Position numbers and translations under genes: made by a program
Notes under the pieces: generated by a model
What the model was told of the DNA's origin: nothing
The model's database searches: none
What the model saw: only the letters and a program-made list of their open reading frames with translations
Source: an uncultured Phocaeicola sp.
GTDB lineage: Bacteria; Bacteroidota; Bacteroidia; Bacteroidales; Bacteroidaceae
DNA length: 64,000 nt
Direction: 5' to 3'
NCBI GenBank assembly: GCA_948566455.1
Contig: CAOYQO010000009.1
Coordinates: 1-64,000, forward strand
Part shown: positions 36,012-44,484 of the stretch, one piece after another
Numbering within the stretch: the stretch's first letter is position 1
Layout: each line of letters begins with the position of its first letter

Positions 36012-36701
36012 ATGGCAGAAAAACTAACCATAAACCAATGGGCGGAAGAAGATCGTCCTCGTGAAAAGATGATGTTGCATGGAGTGGGGACACTTTCGGA
36101 TGCTGAGTTGCTTGCTATTCTGATAGGTTCGGGAAATACGGAGGATTCTGCTGTGGAGTTAATGCGTAAAGTGTTGAGTGATTATCATAATAGTTTGAAT
36201 GAATTGGGCAAAACTACCGTAGATGAACTGTGTCACTATAAAGGAATAGGTCCTGCCAAAGCTATCACCATTTTGGCGGCTTCCGAATTGGGAAAGCGCC
36301 GAAAGGAGGAAGAAGGAAAAGAACGTAAGGTCATTCTCAGCTCCCGTGATGTTTATCAATATTTTTATCCGTTGATGTGTGATTTGCCTACAGAGGAATG
36401 CTGGGTCTTGTTGTTGAATCAAGCTTCCAAAGTAATTGACCGTATAAAGATAAGTTCCGGAGGCCTGGTCTCTACAGCGGTAGATGTCCGTTGTGTATTG
36501 AGGGAAGCATTATTGAAACGGGCCGTTGCCATGGCACTTTGTCACAACCATCCTTCCGGCAGTATGCGACCTAGTACAGAGGATGATCGGTTGACGGAAC
36601 ATCTTGACAAGGCGGCAAAAGTAATGAACATAAGACTGATAGATCATGTTATTTTAACGGATGGCAAATTTTATAGCTATGCTGATGAAGGAAAAATATA
36701 G
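36012..36701 (+). CDS. radC: RadC-family JAB-domain protein
   Basis: A 229-residue protein. The N-terminal part has a helix-hairpin-helix type segment (CHYKGIGPAKA near 74-84). The C-terminal JAB/MPN domain has the metal motif HNHPSG (His178, His180) and a downstream acidic residue near 191. RadC was named as a DNA repair protein, but its actual function is unsettled. Full family length. Confidence 0.92.
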   Translation: MAEKLTINQWAEEDRPREKMMLHGVGTLSDAELLAILIGSGNTEDSAVELMRKVLSDYHNSLNELGKTTVDELCHYKGIGPAKAITILAASELGKRRKEEEGKERKVILSSRDVYQYFYPLMCDLPTEECWVLLLNQASKVIDRIKISSGGLVSTAVDVRCVLREALLKRAVAMALCHNHPSGSMRPSTEDDRLTEHLDKAAKVMNIRLIDHVILTDGKFYSYADEGKI

Positions 36702-36737
36702 AAAATCATTAAATTTGCAATTAAAACAACGAGAGAT

Positions 36738-37058
36738 ATGGATGCAGATACCCGTTTAAAAACAGAAGAGAAGATTATAGCCATGTTGAAAACCGTATAT
36801 GATCCCGAGATTCCGGTGAATATATACGATTTAGGCTTGATATATAAGATTGATTTGCAAGATGATGGAGAAGTAGTGTTAGATATGACATTGACTGCCC
36901 CCAATTGTCCTGCTGCTGATTTTATTATGGAGGATGTCCGTCAGAAAGTCGACTCTGTGGAAGGAGTTACTTCATCGGTCGTGAACTTGGTTTTTGAACC
37001 CGAATGGGATAAAGATATGATGAGTGAAGAAGCTAAATTGGAATTGGGTTTCCTCTAA
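36738..37058 (+). CDS. MIP18/DUF59-family iron-sulfur assembly protein (SufT-like)
   Basis: A 106-residue protein with the family signatures DPEIPVNIYDLGLIY (22-36) and TAPNCP holding the conserved Cys57. Members help mature iron-sulfur proteins; the single-domain form without an Mrp ATPase is common in Bacteroidetes. It lies 36 bases after radC and may be cotranscribed. Confidence 0.9.
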   Translation: MDADTRLKTEEKIIAMLKTVYDPEIPVNIYDLGLIYKIDLQDDGEVVLDMTLTAPNCPAADFIMEDVRQKVDSVEGVTSSVVNLVFEPEWDKDMMSEEAKLELGFL

Positions 37059-37071
37059 TAAATTGAAAGTT

Positions 37072-37145
37072 GAGAATTAAAATTGGAAAATAAGAATTGC
37101 CAATATGTCTAAGTTATTGGACAAGGTGTTGTTTTTTTAATTCTC
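37072..37145. repeat. 11-bp inverted repeat in an AT-rich spacer
   Basis: GAGAATTAAAA at 37072-37082 pairs with its complement at 37135-37145. The left part resembles the spacer at 44461-44490 (AATTGAAAATTAAGAATTAAAA), so both may belong to one short dispersed repeat family. Confidence 0.4.
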
Positions 37146-37190
37146 TATTCTCGGATTTTTAATTTATGAGGTATTTAATTTAGTAAGATT

Positions 37191-37958
37191 ATGAAGAACG
37201 TATATTTCCTTTCCGATGCACATTTAGGTTCTCGTGCCATAGCACACGGGCGGACACAGGAGCGCCGTTTGGTGAATTTTCTGGATAGTATAAAACATAA
37301 TGCTGCAGCAGTGTACCTGTTAGGAGATATATTCGACTTTTGGTACGAGTTCAAACTGGTAGTGCCGAAAGGCTATACTCGTTTCTTGGGGAAGATTTCC
37401 GAGTTGACCGATTTGGGAGTGGAGGTGCATTTCTTTATCGGTAATCATGACATCTGGTGTGGTGATTATTTGGAAAAAGAGTGCGGGGTAACTATTCATC
37501 GTCAGCCGTTGACCTGTGAGATTTATGGGAAGGAGTTTTTCTTGGCGCATGGGGACGGATTGGGAGATAAAGATGCCAAGTTCAAATTGTTGCGTTCCAT
37601 GTTTCATAGTACCACTTTACAAACGCTGTTTTCTACCATACATCCCCGTTGGAGCATAGAACTTGGCTTGGAATGGGCCAAGCATAGCCGTCTGAAGCGT
37701 GAAGGCGGTAAGGAACCCGAGTATATGGGAGAGGATAAGGAACCGTTGGTCTTGTTTACTAAAAATTACCTTAAAGACCATCCGGATATCAATTATTTTA
37801 TTTATGGTCATCGCCACATTATGCTAGACTTGATGCTGAGCCGTACTTCACGTATGTTGATTCTTGGTGACTGGATACAAGATTTTTCGTATGCTGTATT
37901 TGATGGTGAAAATATGTTCCTTGAGCAGTATGTTGAGGGAGAAAGTCAATATTCCTAA
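37191..37958 (+). CDS. lpxH: UDP-2,3-diacylglucosamine diphosphatase
   Basis: A 255-residue calcineurin-like metallophosphatase that makes lipid X in lipid A synthesis at the inner membrane. The metal ligands are visible in order: SDAHLG (Asp9, His11), GDIFDFW (Asp46), GNHD near 84, HGDG near 119 and YGHRH near 205. The FDFW stretch is typical of LpxH. Length is close to that of the E. coli enzyme. It has no lpx neighbours. Confidence 0.88.
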   Translation: MKNVYFLSDAHLGSRAIAHGRTQERRLVNFLDSIKHNAAAVYLLGDIFDFWYEFKLVVPKGYTRFLGKISELTDLGVEVHFFIGNHDIWCGDYLEKECGVTIHRQPLTCEIYGKEFFLAHGDGLGDKDAKFKLLRSMFHSTTLQTLFSTIHPRWSIELGLEWAKHSRLKREGGKEPEYMGEDKEPLVLFTKNYLKDHPDINYFIYGHRHIMLDLMLSRTSRMLILGDWIQDFSYAVFDGENMFLEQYVEGESQYS

Positions 37959-37993
37959 AAAAGGCTACTATGCATCACGCGTAGCAGCCTTTT
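37959..37993. terminator. shared terminator between lpxH and ackA
   Basis: AAAAGGCT (37959-37966) pairs with AGCCTTTT (37986-37993), extended by CTA/TAG. The bulge position is a G-U wobble in the leftward transcript and an A-C mismatch in the rightward one, so it should fold better for ackA. Confidence 0.75.
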
Positions 37994-38023
37994 ATAATTT
38001 ATATATTTAACCAAACAATAAAA

Positions 38024-39220
38024 TTACTTATTCAGAATAGCCAGAGTATCGCTGGCAATCATCAGCTCTTCATCAGTTGGGATAACAGCTACTGTCACTT
38101 TGGAGTCATCGGCAGAAATAATAGCTTCTTCTCCACGAACCTTGTTCTTTTCAAGGTCAATCTTCACACCCATGAATTCCAAACCTTCACAAACTTCAGA
38201 ACGGCAATTGGCTTGATTTTCACCTACACCGCCAGTGAACAGGATGATGTCTACACCACCTAGAGCGGCAGCATATGCACCAATATATTTCTTGATGCGG
38301 TAGAAATACATCTTTTCAGCCAAAATAGCTTTCGGATTTCCGGCGGCAACAGCGGCTTCCAGTTCGCGCATATCGCTGGATACACCTGAAACGCCTAATA
38401 CACCACTTTTCTTGTTTAGTAAGTTGGATACGCCGGTTGCATTTAATCCTTCTTTTTCCATGATGAAAGTAACGGCGCCTGCATCGATGTCACCACTACG
38501 AGTTCCCATTACAAGACCTTCCAATGGGGTCAGCCCCATACTGGTGTCTATACATTTACCATCTTTGATAGCTGAAATGGAACCACCGTTACCGATGTGG
38601 CAAGTGATAATTTTCTTTCCTTTCGGATCAACGCCAAGGAATTCGCATACACGTTGTGAAACATAGCGATGAGAAGTTCCATGGAAGCCATAACGGCGCA
38701 CACCGTATTTTTCATATAGTTCGTATGGAATGGCATACATATATGCATAGTCGGGCATTGTTTGATGGAATGCCGTATCAAATACACCTACTTGGGGAAC
38801 GTTGGGCAGAATGGCAGAAACAGCATTCACACCTTTCAGGTTAGCCGGGTTATGAAGCGGGGCTAAATCGTTGCAAGCGATAAAAGCATCCAGTACTTCT
38901 TTATTCAGCAATACGGATTCGCTGAAACGTTCTCCGCCATGTACCATACGGTGACCTACTGCGTTGATTTCATCCAATGACTTGATTGCGCCATATTCTG
39001 GGCTCACCAATGTATTCAGAATGAACTCGATACCTGCGGTATGTTCTGGGATGTCTTTTTCTAATATTTTCTTTTCACCGTTGGGCAAAGTCAGTTTCAG
39101 GAAAGAGCCTACCAAGCCGATTTTTTCTATACCGCCCTGTGCCAGGACTTCTTTGGTAGTCATATCAAATAATTTATATTTAATAGAAGAACTACCGCAA
39201 TTGAGCACTAATATTTTCAT
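38024..39220 (-). CDS. ackA: acetate kinase
   Basis: A 398-residue cytoplasmic enzyme that makes ATP and acetate from acetyl phosphate. The start MKILVLNCGSSSIKYKLF is chosen because it is the canonical acetate kinase N-terminus; the frame is open 24 codons upstream into non-conserved sequence. Further signatures are GHRMVHGGE, the GFHGTSHRYVS block near 168-180, and TGGVGEN near 320. It follows pta by 25 bases. Confidence 0.97.
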   Translation of the reverse strand: MKILVLNCGSSSIKYKLFDMTTKEVLAQGGIEKIGLVGSFLKLTLPNGEKKILEKDIPEHTAGIEFILNTLVSPEYGAIKSLDEINAVGHRMVHGGERFSESVLLNKEVLDAFIACNDLAPLHNPANLKGVNAVSAILPNVPQVGVFDTAFHQTMPDYAYMYAIPYELYEKYGVRRYGFHGTSHRYVSQRVCEFLGVDPKGKKIITCHIGNGGSISAIKDGKCIDTSMGLTPLEGLVMGTRSGDIDAGAVTFIMEKEGLNATGVSNLLNKKSGVLGVSGVSSDMRELEAAVAAGNPKAILAEKMYFYRIKKYIGAYAAALGGVDIILFTGGVGENQANCRSEVCEGLEFMGVKIDLEKNKVRGEEAIISADDSKVTVAVIPTDEELMIASDTLAILNK

Positions 39221-39245
39221 GATGTTGTTGTTTTTTGGAGAATGA

Positions 39246-40259
39246 TTATTTGTTTTCTTTAGCGGCAATTGCTTGATTGGCAGTAATGGCAATCATCTTA
39301 TAAACATCGTCGATAGAGCAACCGCGTGACAGGTCATTCACCGGACGAGCGATACCTTGCAGGATCGGGCCGATAGCGGTAGCGTGTCCCAGACGTTCTA
39401 CTAATTTATAAGAAATATTACCTACTTCCAGACAAGGAACAACCAGTACGTTTGCCTTACCTGCAATTTCTGATCCCGGGGCTTTGCTTGCACCGATGTG
39501 CGGAACCAAAGCTGCATCAGCTTGCAGTTCACCGTCAATCTTCAAATCGGGAGCCATTTCCTTAGCGATTGCCAAAGCTTCCACCACTTTATCTACCACT
39601 TCATGTTTGGCAGAACCCTTGGTTGAAAAACTTAACATAGCTACGCGAGGATCAATTCCGGCAACAGCCTTGGCGGTCTGAGCGGTACAAACTGCAATTT
39701 GAGCCAGTTGGTTGGCATCCGGTACCGGGGTTACAGCAACGTCACCCATTACGATTACACCGTTATTTCCGTATTCGGGAGCATGAGTCAGCAACAGCAT
39801 GGCACCGGATACGCAAGTGATACCCGGAGTAGTCTTGATAATCTGTAAAGCGGGACGAAGTACGTTACCTGTTGTGTTGCGTGCGCCGGCCAACTGTCCG
39901 TCGGCATCACCAGCCTTGATAATGAGACATCCTAGATACAGCGGATCGACAACCAGTTTGCGGGCCTCTTCGATGGTCATACCTTTTTTCTTGCGGAGTT
40001 CGCACAGCAATTGTGCATACTCTTCTTTTTTCGGGTGGTCTGTGGGATCGATAATAGTGGCTTTACCGATGTTCCCTAACCCCCATTGTTTAGCCAGGCT
40101 CATGATTTCATCGGGGTTTCCCAATAAAATAAGGTCGGCAACACCGTCTGTCAATATTTGGTTGGCAGCTTTTAAAGTACGTTCTTCAGTTCCTTCCGGA
40201 AGAACAATGCGCTGTTTGTTTGCTTTCGCGCGCTCAACGATTTGAGAAATTAAATCCAT
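39246..40259 (-). CDS. pta: phosphate acetyltransferase
   Basis: A 337-residue short-form Pta (without the N-terminal regulatory domain of E. coli Pta) that converts acetyl-CoA and phosphate to acetyl phosphate. Recognisable blocks are QRIVLPEGTEERTLKAA near 16, AGARNTTGNVLRPALQ near 123-138 and GPILQGIARPVNDLSRGCS near 299. With ackA it forms the acetate-producing, ATP-yielding branch of fermentation. Confidence 0.97.
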   Translation of the reverse strand: MDLISQIVERAKANKQRIVLPEGTEERTLKAANQILTDGVADLILLGNPDEIMSLAKQWGLGNIGKATIIDPTDHPKKEEYAQLLCELRKKKGMTIEEARKLVVDPLYLGCLIIKAGDADGQLAGARNTTGNVLRPALQIIKTTPGITCVSGAMLLLTHAPEYGNNGVIVMGDVAVTPVPDANQLAQIAVCTAQTAKAVAGIDPRVAMLSFSTKGSAKHEVVDKVVEALAIAKEMAPDLKIDGELQADAALVPHIGASKAPGSEIAGKANVLVVPCLEVGNISYKLVERLGHATAIGPILQGIARPVNDLSRGCSIDDVYKMIAITANQAIAAKENK

Positions 40260-40310
40260 GATAATATATTAATTATGTACGTTCTAAAGACGAGTGTTGT
40301 TTTTCACGAT

Positions 40311-40330
40311 GCAAAATTAGCTAATTTTGC
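40311..40330. promoter_or_regulatory. 20-bp perfect palindrome with two opposed -7 boxes
   Basis: GCAAAATTAGCTAATTTTGC is its own reverse complement. It contains TAATTTTG on the plus strand (40322-40329) and the same box on the minus strand (40312-40319), 52 bases upstream of pta. It may be the pta promoter, a two-way promoter or an operator. Confidence 0.6.
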
Positions 40331-40391
40331 AATATCTACATTGCAAAATCAATATTATTTTTGGTTTAAAGTATGCTAAAAGTGTATGTTA

Positions 40392-40424
40392 TTGAACACC
40401 AAACGGGATGTTTCCTTAACTTTG
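40392..40424 (+). promoter_or_regulatory. promoter of the LrgA/LrgB operon
   Basis: A partial -33 (TTG, 40392-40394) lies 22 bases ahead of the -7 box TAACTTTG (40417-40424), 37 bases upstream of the ATG. Confidence 0.55.
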
Positions 40425-40461
40425 CGCAGTTTTCAATAAGTATTTAATAAATTTATAAGGT

Positions 40462-40815
40462 ATGATTCGTCAGTGCGCCATTTTATTTGGCTGTTTGGCT
40501 TTGGGTGAATTGATTGTTTTTTTGACGGGTATCAAGCTGCCGTCCAGTATTATAGGAATGCTGTTACTCACCCTTTTTCTCAAATTGGGTTGGATAAAAC
40601 TGCAATGGGTGCAGGGGCTGTCCGATTTCTTGGTTGCTAATCTGGGCTTTTTCTTCGTTCCGCCCGGTGTGGCACTGATGCTTTATTTTGATGTCATTGA
40701 AGCACAGTTTTGGCCGATAGTAATTGCGACAGTGGTCAGTACGGTTTTGGTACTGGTCGTAACAGGATGGGTTCACCAATTAGTTAGAAAATCAAATGGA
40801 ATATTTAGAAAATAA
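40462..40815 (+). CDS. CidA/LrgA-family membrane protein
   Basis: A 117-residue protein with four hydrophobic helices. Family marks are KLPSSIIGMLLL near 27 and the FFVPPGVALM loop near 68. The family was first described as holin-like modulators of murein hydrolase activity and autolysis; later work in several Gram-positives showed that LrgA/LrgB-type pairs move pyruvate. Its stop overlaps the start of the LrgB gene by 20 bases. Divergent ackA-pta would fit a link with overflow metabolism (inference). Confidence 0.9.
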   Translation: MIRQCAILFGCLALGELIVFLTGIKLPSSIIGMLLLTLFLKLGWIKLQWVQGLSDFLVANLGFFFVPPGVALMLYFDVIEAQFWPIVIATVVSTVLVLVVTGWVHQLVRKSNGIFRK

Positions 40816-41491
40816 GTTCTTTTTGCTGGCATTCACCTTCGGGGTGTTTTTTTTGTCACGTGTCTTGCAGAAAAAGACTGGATGGGTGGTGTTAAACCCG
40901 ATCCTGCTTACCATTGCCGTGTTGATTCTGTTTTTGAAATTTACCGGTATCAGTTATGAAACATATAATGAAGGAGGTCACCTGATTGAATTTTGGTTGA
41001 AACCAGCGGTGGTAGCGTTGGGCGTGCCACTTTATTTGCAGTTGGAGATGATAAAGAAACAGTTGCTTCCTATTGTCATTTCACAGTTGGCAGGTTGTTT
41101 GGTGGGATTGGTGGCCGTGGTGGTCATTGCCAAATTGCTGGGAGCCACTCCGGAGATTATTTGTTCATTGGCTCCTAAATCTGTGACTACTCCTATCGCT
41201 ATGGAGGTTTCGAAAGCCACGGGAGGAATTCCGTCTTTGACGGCCGCTGTTGTGGTGGTAGTCGGTCTGTTCGGGGCGGTGTTCGGCTTCAAGGTACTTC
41301 GGGTAGGTCATGTGGGGAGTCCTATTGCGCAAGGTCTTTCTATGGGTACGGCTACTCATGCGGTAGGTACTTCTACAGCAATGGAAATCAGTGGGAAATA
41401 TGGAGCATACGCTAGTCTGGGATTGACTTTGAACGGAATTATGACAGCGATTTTCACACCGACAATTCTTAGATTATTAGGTGTGATTTAA
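40796..41491 (+). CDS. LrgB/CidB-family membrane protein
   Basis: A 231-residue protein with about seven membrane helices. The conserved family core APKSVTTPIAMEVSKATGGIP sits near residues 125-145, and GTATHAVGTSTAMEISG near 185. It is the partner of the LrgA-type protein encoded just upstream, with overlapping frames that point to coupled translation. Transport of pyruvate or a related small acid is a possibility, not shown. Confidence 0.93.
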   Translation: MEYLENKFFLLAFTFGVFFLSRVLQKKTGWVVLNPILLTIAVLILFLKFTGISYETYNEGGHLIEFWLKPAVVALGVPLYLQLEMIKKQLLPIVISQLAGCLVGLVAVVVIAKLLGATPEIICSLAPKSVTTPIAMEVSKATGGIPSLTAAVVVVVGLFGAVFGFKVLRVGHVGSPIAQGLSMGTATHAVGTSTAMEISGKYGAYASLGLTLNGIMTAIFTPTILRLLGVI

Positions 41492-41714
41492 CAAAAAAGC
41501 TGTTATCTTTGTTATATATAGAAAATCATCACAGATTATAGAGGATTGATTTGATTTTCAATAGGTATGGTCATTGGGGTGAGCATTGCTTATAAAAAGT
41601 CTATCCGCATTTAGTAGTAACAGAGCATTCTTACAGCAGTCTGATAACTATTGTCACTTTGAATGAAATGAAGATTCTGTGATTTGTGGTGAGAAAACAA
41701 GCAACCCATATTTT

Positions 41715-42617
41715 ATGATAGAATTTAAAGATATAACTTTAGCGGATAAAGACTTGATACAGTCCTTTACCTTAGGCAGTTTGCGTCGTAATTGCGACTT
41801 GTCGTTTGCCAATCTGTGTAGTTGGATTTTCCTGTACCAGACTAAATATGCCGTGATGGATAATTACCTGTTGCTGCGTTTCTATGCGGGAGAAGAATTG
41901 GCCTACATGATGCCCGTCGGAACTGGAGATGTGAAACCAGTTCTTGAAGCATTGATAAAGGATGCTGAAGAGATGGGGGCAAAATTGCGTATGCTGGGGG
42001 TATGCGTGGGGATGAAAGCGGACATAGAGGCGGCGATGCCCGGACGTTTCACTTTTACAGAAGACCGGGATTACTTTGATTATATCTACTTGCGTACTGA
42101 CCTGGCAACCTTGAAAGGAAAGAAGTTTCAAGCCAAACGTAATCATATCAACAAGTTCAAGAAGCAGTATCCTGATTATGAATACAAACCGTTGACTCCA
42201 GATCTGGTTCCCGAATGTTTGAAGCTGGAAGAGGAATGGTGTCGTGCCAATAACTGCGAGGAACAATTGGCATTGGGGGCAGAACGTAAGTCCATGACAT
42301 ATGCCTTGAACCATATGGAGGCGTTGGGTTTGACGGGCGGCGTGCTTCATGTCAACGGGAAGATTGCCGCTTTTACATACGGTGCTCCCATCAATCATGA
42401 AACATGGGATACTTGTGTTGAAAAGGCGGATACGGGAATAGAAGGGTCGTATGCCATGATTAACTATGAATATGCAAATCATATCGACGAACAATATATA
42501 TATGTAAACCGCGAGGAAGACCTTGGTCTGGAAGGTTTGCGCAAAGCAAAACTTTCTTATCAGCCCGTTATTTTACTCGAGAAATGTATAGCAGAGCTCA
42601 ATGACCACAAAGGATGA
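41715..42617 (+). CDS. DUF2156-family protein (aminoacyl/acyltransferase-like)
   Basis: A 300-residue protein read from ATG 41715 (MIEFKDITL); a GTG at 41679 would add 12 residues that do not look conserved. It has the DUF2156 fold, a double-GNAT arrangement related to the C-terminal catalytic part of MprF and to FemX-type peptidyltransferases. Visible family marks are CDLSFANLCSW near 25 and KRNHINKFKKQYP near 140. In this family the substrate is often aminoacyl-tRNA, but the acceptor here is unknown. Its last 17 bases overlap the next gene, so the two are coupled. A possible -7 box TATCTTTG at 41504 would give a 200-base leader. Confidence 0.8.
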   Translation: MIEFKDITLADKDLIQSFTLGSLRRNCDLSFANLCSWIFLYQTKYAVMDNYLLLRFYAGEELAYMMPVGTGDVKPVLEALIKDAEEMGAKLRMLGVCVGMKADIEAAMPGRFTFTEDRDYFDYIYLRTDLATLKGKKFQAKRNHINKFKKQYPDYEYKPLTPDLVPECLKLEEEWCRANNCEEQLALGAERKSMTYALNHMEALGLTGGVLHVNGKIAAFTYGAPINHETWDTCVEKADTGIEGSYAMINYEYANHIDEQYIYVNREEDLGLEGLRKAKLSYQPVILLEKCIAELNDHKG

Positions 42618-43611
42618 AGTGAAAACATTATGGAAACTCTGCTTCAATGATAGCGATGAGTTTACCGACTTATATTTCAAGATGAGATATAAGGATGAAG
42701 TGAACAGGGTGATTCGTGAAGACGGAAAGATTATTTCCGCATTGCAGATGATACCTTATCCTATGACTTTTTGTGATGAGGTGATTTCTACTTCGTATAT
42801 ATCGGGTGCTTGTACGCATCCGGATTACAGGAAGCATGGAGCCATGAAACGCCTACTGAAGGAAACACATCGGTGTATGTATGAAGATGGAGTTTTGCTG
42901 GCTTCGTTGATTCCTGCAGAGGAATGGTTGTTCGGTTATTATGCCAGGTCGGGATATGCTCCAGTTTTTGGGTATGCGGTTGAGCAGGTAAGGGTAGACA
43001 GATTATGCCCTGCGCCCGGTTGCCGGATAGAAGTATGCGAATTTCCCGGTGTGGAACATTATCATTATTTTGATTCCCGTATGCATGGACGCAGGAGTTG
43101 CATTCAGCATCCTAAAGAAGATTTTCTGGTTATTATGGCCGATTTAAAACTGGGTAATGGCAAATTGCTGGTTGCCTGGGAAGCGGATAAAATAGTGGGG
43201 ATGGCATTTACGGTAATGGGGGATGATACATTATATATAAAGGAATTGCTGGCAGATACGGATGCGGTGCAGGATACTTTATTGTATGAAGCGGCCCATA
43301 TATATAAGGTACAGCGTATGGATTATTTCATTCCGTCGTCTGCTGATACTTTGTTTTTGGGGATGGCAAGAGTTATTCGTGCAGAGGAGTTGTTGAAGGT
43401 TTTCGCCCATAAGTATCCGGCATCCGAACTTTATATACATATTGAGGGAGATGAAGCGATTCAGGAGAATAACGGCTATTATACGGTACGGGATGGTTTC
43501 TGCTTTCGTGAGAGAGTACCGGAAAAAAAATATCACACTTATACGTTGGATGGTTTTACCCGGTTGTTACTGGAAGCGGAGCATCCTTATATGAGTTTGA
43601 TGCTGAATTGA
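42601..43611 (+). CDS. GNAT-family N-acetyltransferase
   Basis: A 336-residue Eis-like GNAT protein. The acetyl-CoA-binding block is SGACTHPDYRKHGAMKRLLKE (about 69-89), followed by an EEWLFGYYARSGY segment. The C-terminal part is less conserved and may be a second GNAT-like half. Together with the overlapping DUF2156 gene it looks like a two-gene unit that modifies an amine on a small molecule, lipid or peptide; the target is unknown. Confidence 0.8.
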   Translation: MTTKDEVKTLWKLCFNDSDEFTDLYFKMRYKDEVNRVIREDGKIISALQMIPYPMTFCDEVISTSYISGACTHPDYRKHGAMKRLLKETHRCMYEDGVLLASLIPAEEWLFGYYARSGYAPVFGYAVEQVRVDRLCPAPGCRIEVCEFPGVEHYHYFDSRMHGRRSCIQHPKEDFLVIMADLKLGNGKLLVAWEADKIVGMAFTVMGDDTLYIKELLADTDAVQDTLLYEAAHIYKVQRMDYFIPSSADTLFLGMARVIRAEELLKVFAHKYPASELYIHIEGDEAIQENNGYYTVRDGFCFRERVPEKKYHTYTLDGFTRLLLEAEHPYMSLMLN

Positions 43612-43688
43612 TCTTTATTACTGGTTGCCTAGGTTGAATTTCTATGTTTAAGATTGATAATCAGTGGAGTAAAAATCCGGATAGGTTA

Positions 43689-44453
43689 TTAGTCTTCTTT
43701 TGTCAGAATACGTTCCAGCTCTTCGGCAGTCAGTCTGAGATGGAATTGTCCTTTATAAGCCACGGATATGCCACCTGTTTCTTCTGAAACGATAATGGCC
43801 AATGCATCTGTTTCCTGCGATACGCCCATGGCAGCCCGATGCCTTAATCCCAATTCTTTAGGGATATTCAAATCGTGAGATACCGGGAGAATACAACCGG
43901 CTGCTTCTATCCGTTTATGGCGGATAATCATGGCTCCGTCATGTAATGGACTGTTTTTGAAGAAAATATTTTCTATCAGTCGTTGGTTCACATTGGCGTT
44001 GATAATTTCTCCTGTACGGATGATGTCATTCAGAGGTACACTTTTTTCGATGACAATCAGTGCCCCCACCTTCCCTTTGCTCATGCTCATACAGGCAAGT
44101 ACAATCGGCATAATATCCGCTTTTTCCGTCTTTTCCTGCTTGTTTCCCGTCAGGAAGCGGAAAAAACGTCCCAACTGTTTATGCGAGCCCAGTGTGACAA
44201 GGAACCGGCGTATATCATCCTGAAAAAGAATAATCAGGGCTAGGACACCTACACTGACCAATTTATCGAAGATAGACCCTAGCAGTTTCATTTCCAAAAC
44301 CTGAGATACAATCAGCCAGATACCTATAAATACCAGGATACCGATGAAGATATTGATAGAACCCGAATCTTTCATCAGACGGTAAGTCTGATAAAGCAGA
44401 TAGGCTACCAGCAGGATATCGATGAGGTCTTTTATACTAAAATCAATAAACAT
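43689..44453 (-). CDS. cdaA: CdaA-type diadenylate cyclase
   Basis: A 254-residue membrane enzyme that makes cyclic di-AMP from two ATP. Three hydrophobic helices lie at about 10-80. The DAC domain follows, with both catalytic motifs intact: DGA at 172-174 (within HDGAMII) and RHR at 204-206 (within LRHRAAMG). It lies 31 bases after folP, in the same direction. Cyclic di-AMP commonly controls cell-wall and osmotic homeostasis. Confidence 0.95.
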   Translation of the reverse strand: MFIDFSIKDLIDILLVAYLLYQTYRLMKDSGSINIFIGILVFIGIWLIVSQVLEMKLLGSIFDKLVSVGVLALIILFQDDIRRFLVTLGSHKQLGRFFRFLTGNKQEKTEKADIMPIVLACMSMSKGKVGALIVIEKSVPLNDIIRTGEIINANVNQRLIENIFFKNSPLHDGAMIIRHKRIEAAGCILPVSHDLNIPKELGLRHRAAMGVSQETDALAIIVSEETGGISVAYKGQFHLRLTAEELERILTKED

Positions 44454-44484
44454 CTTTCTAGAATTAAAAATTGAAAATTAAGAA

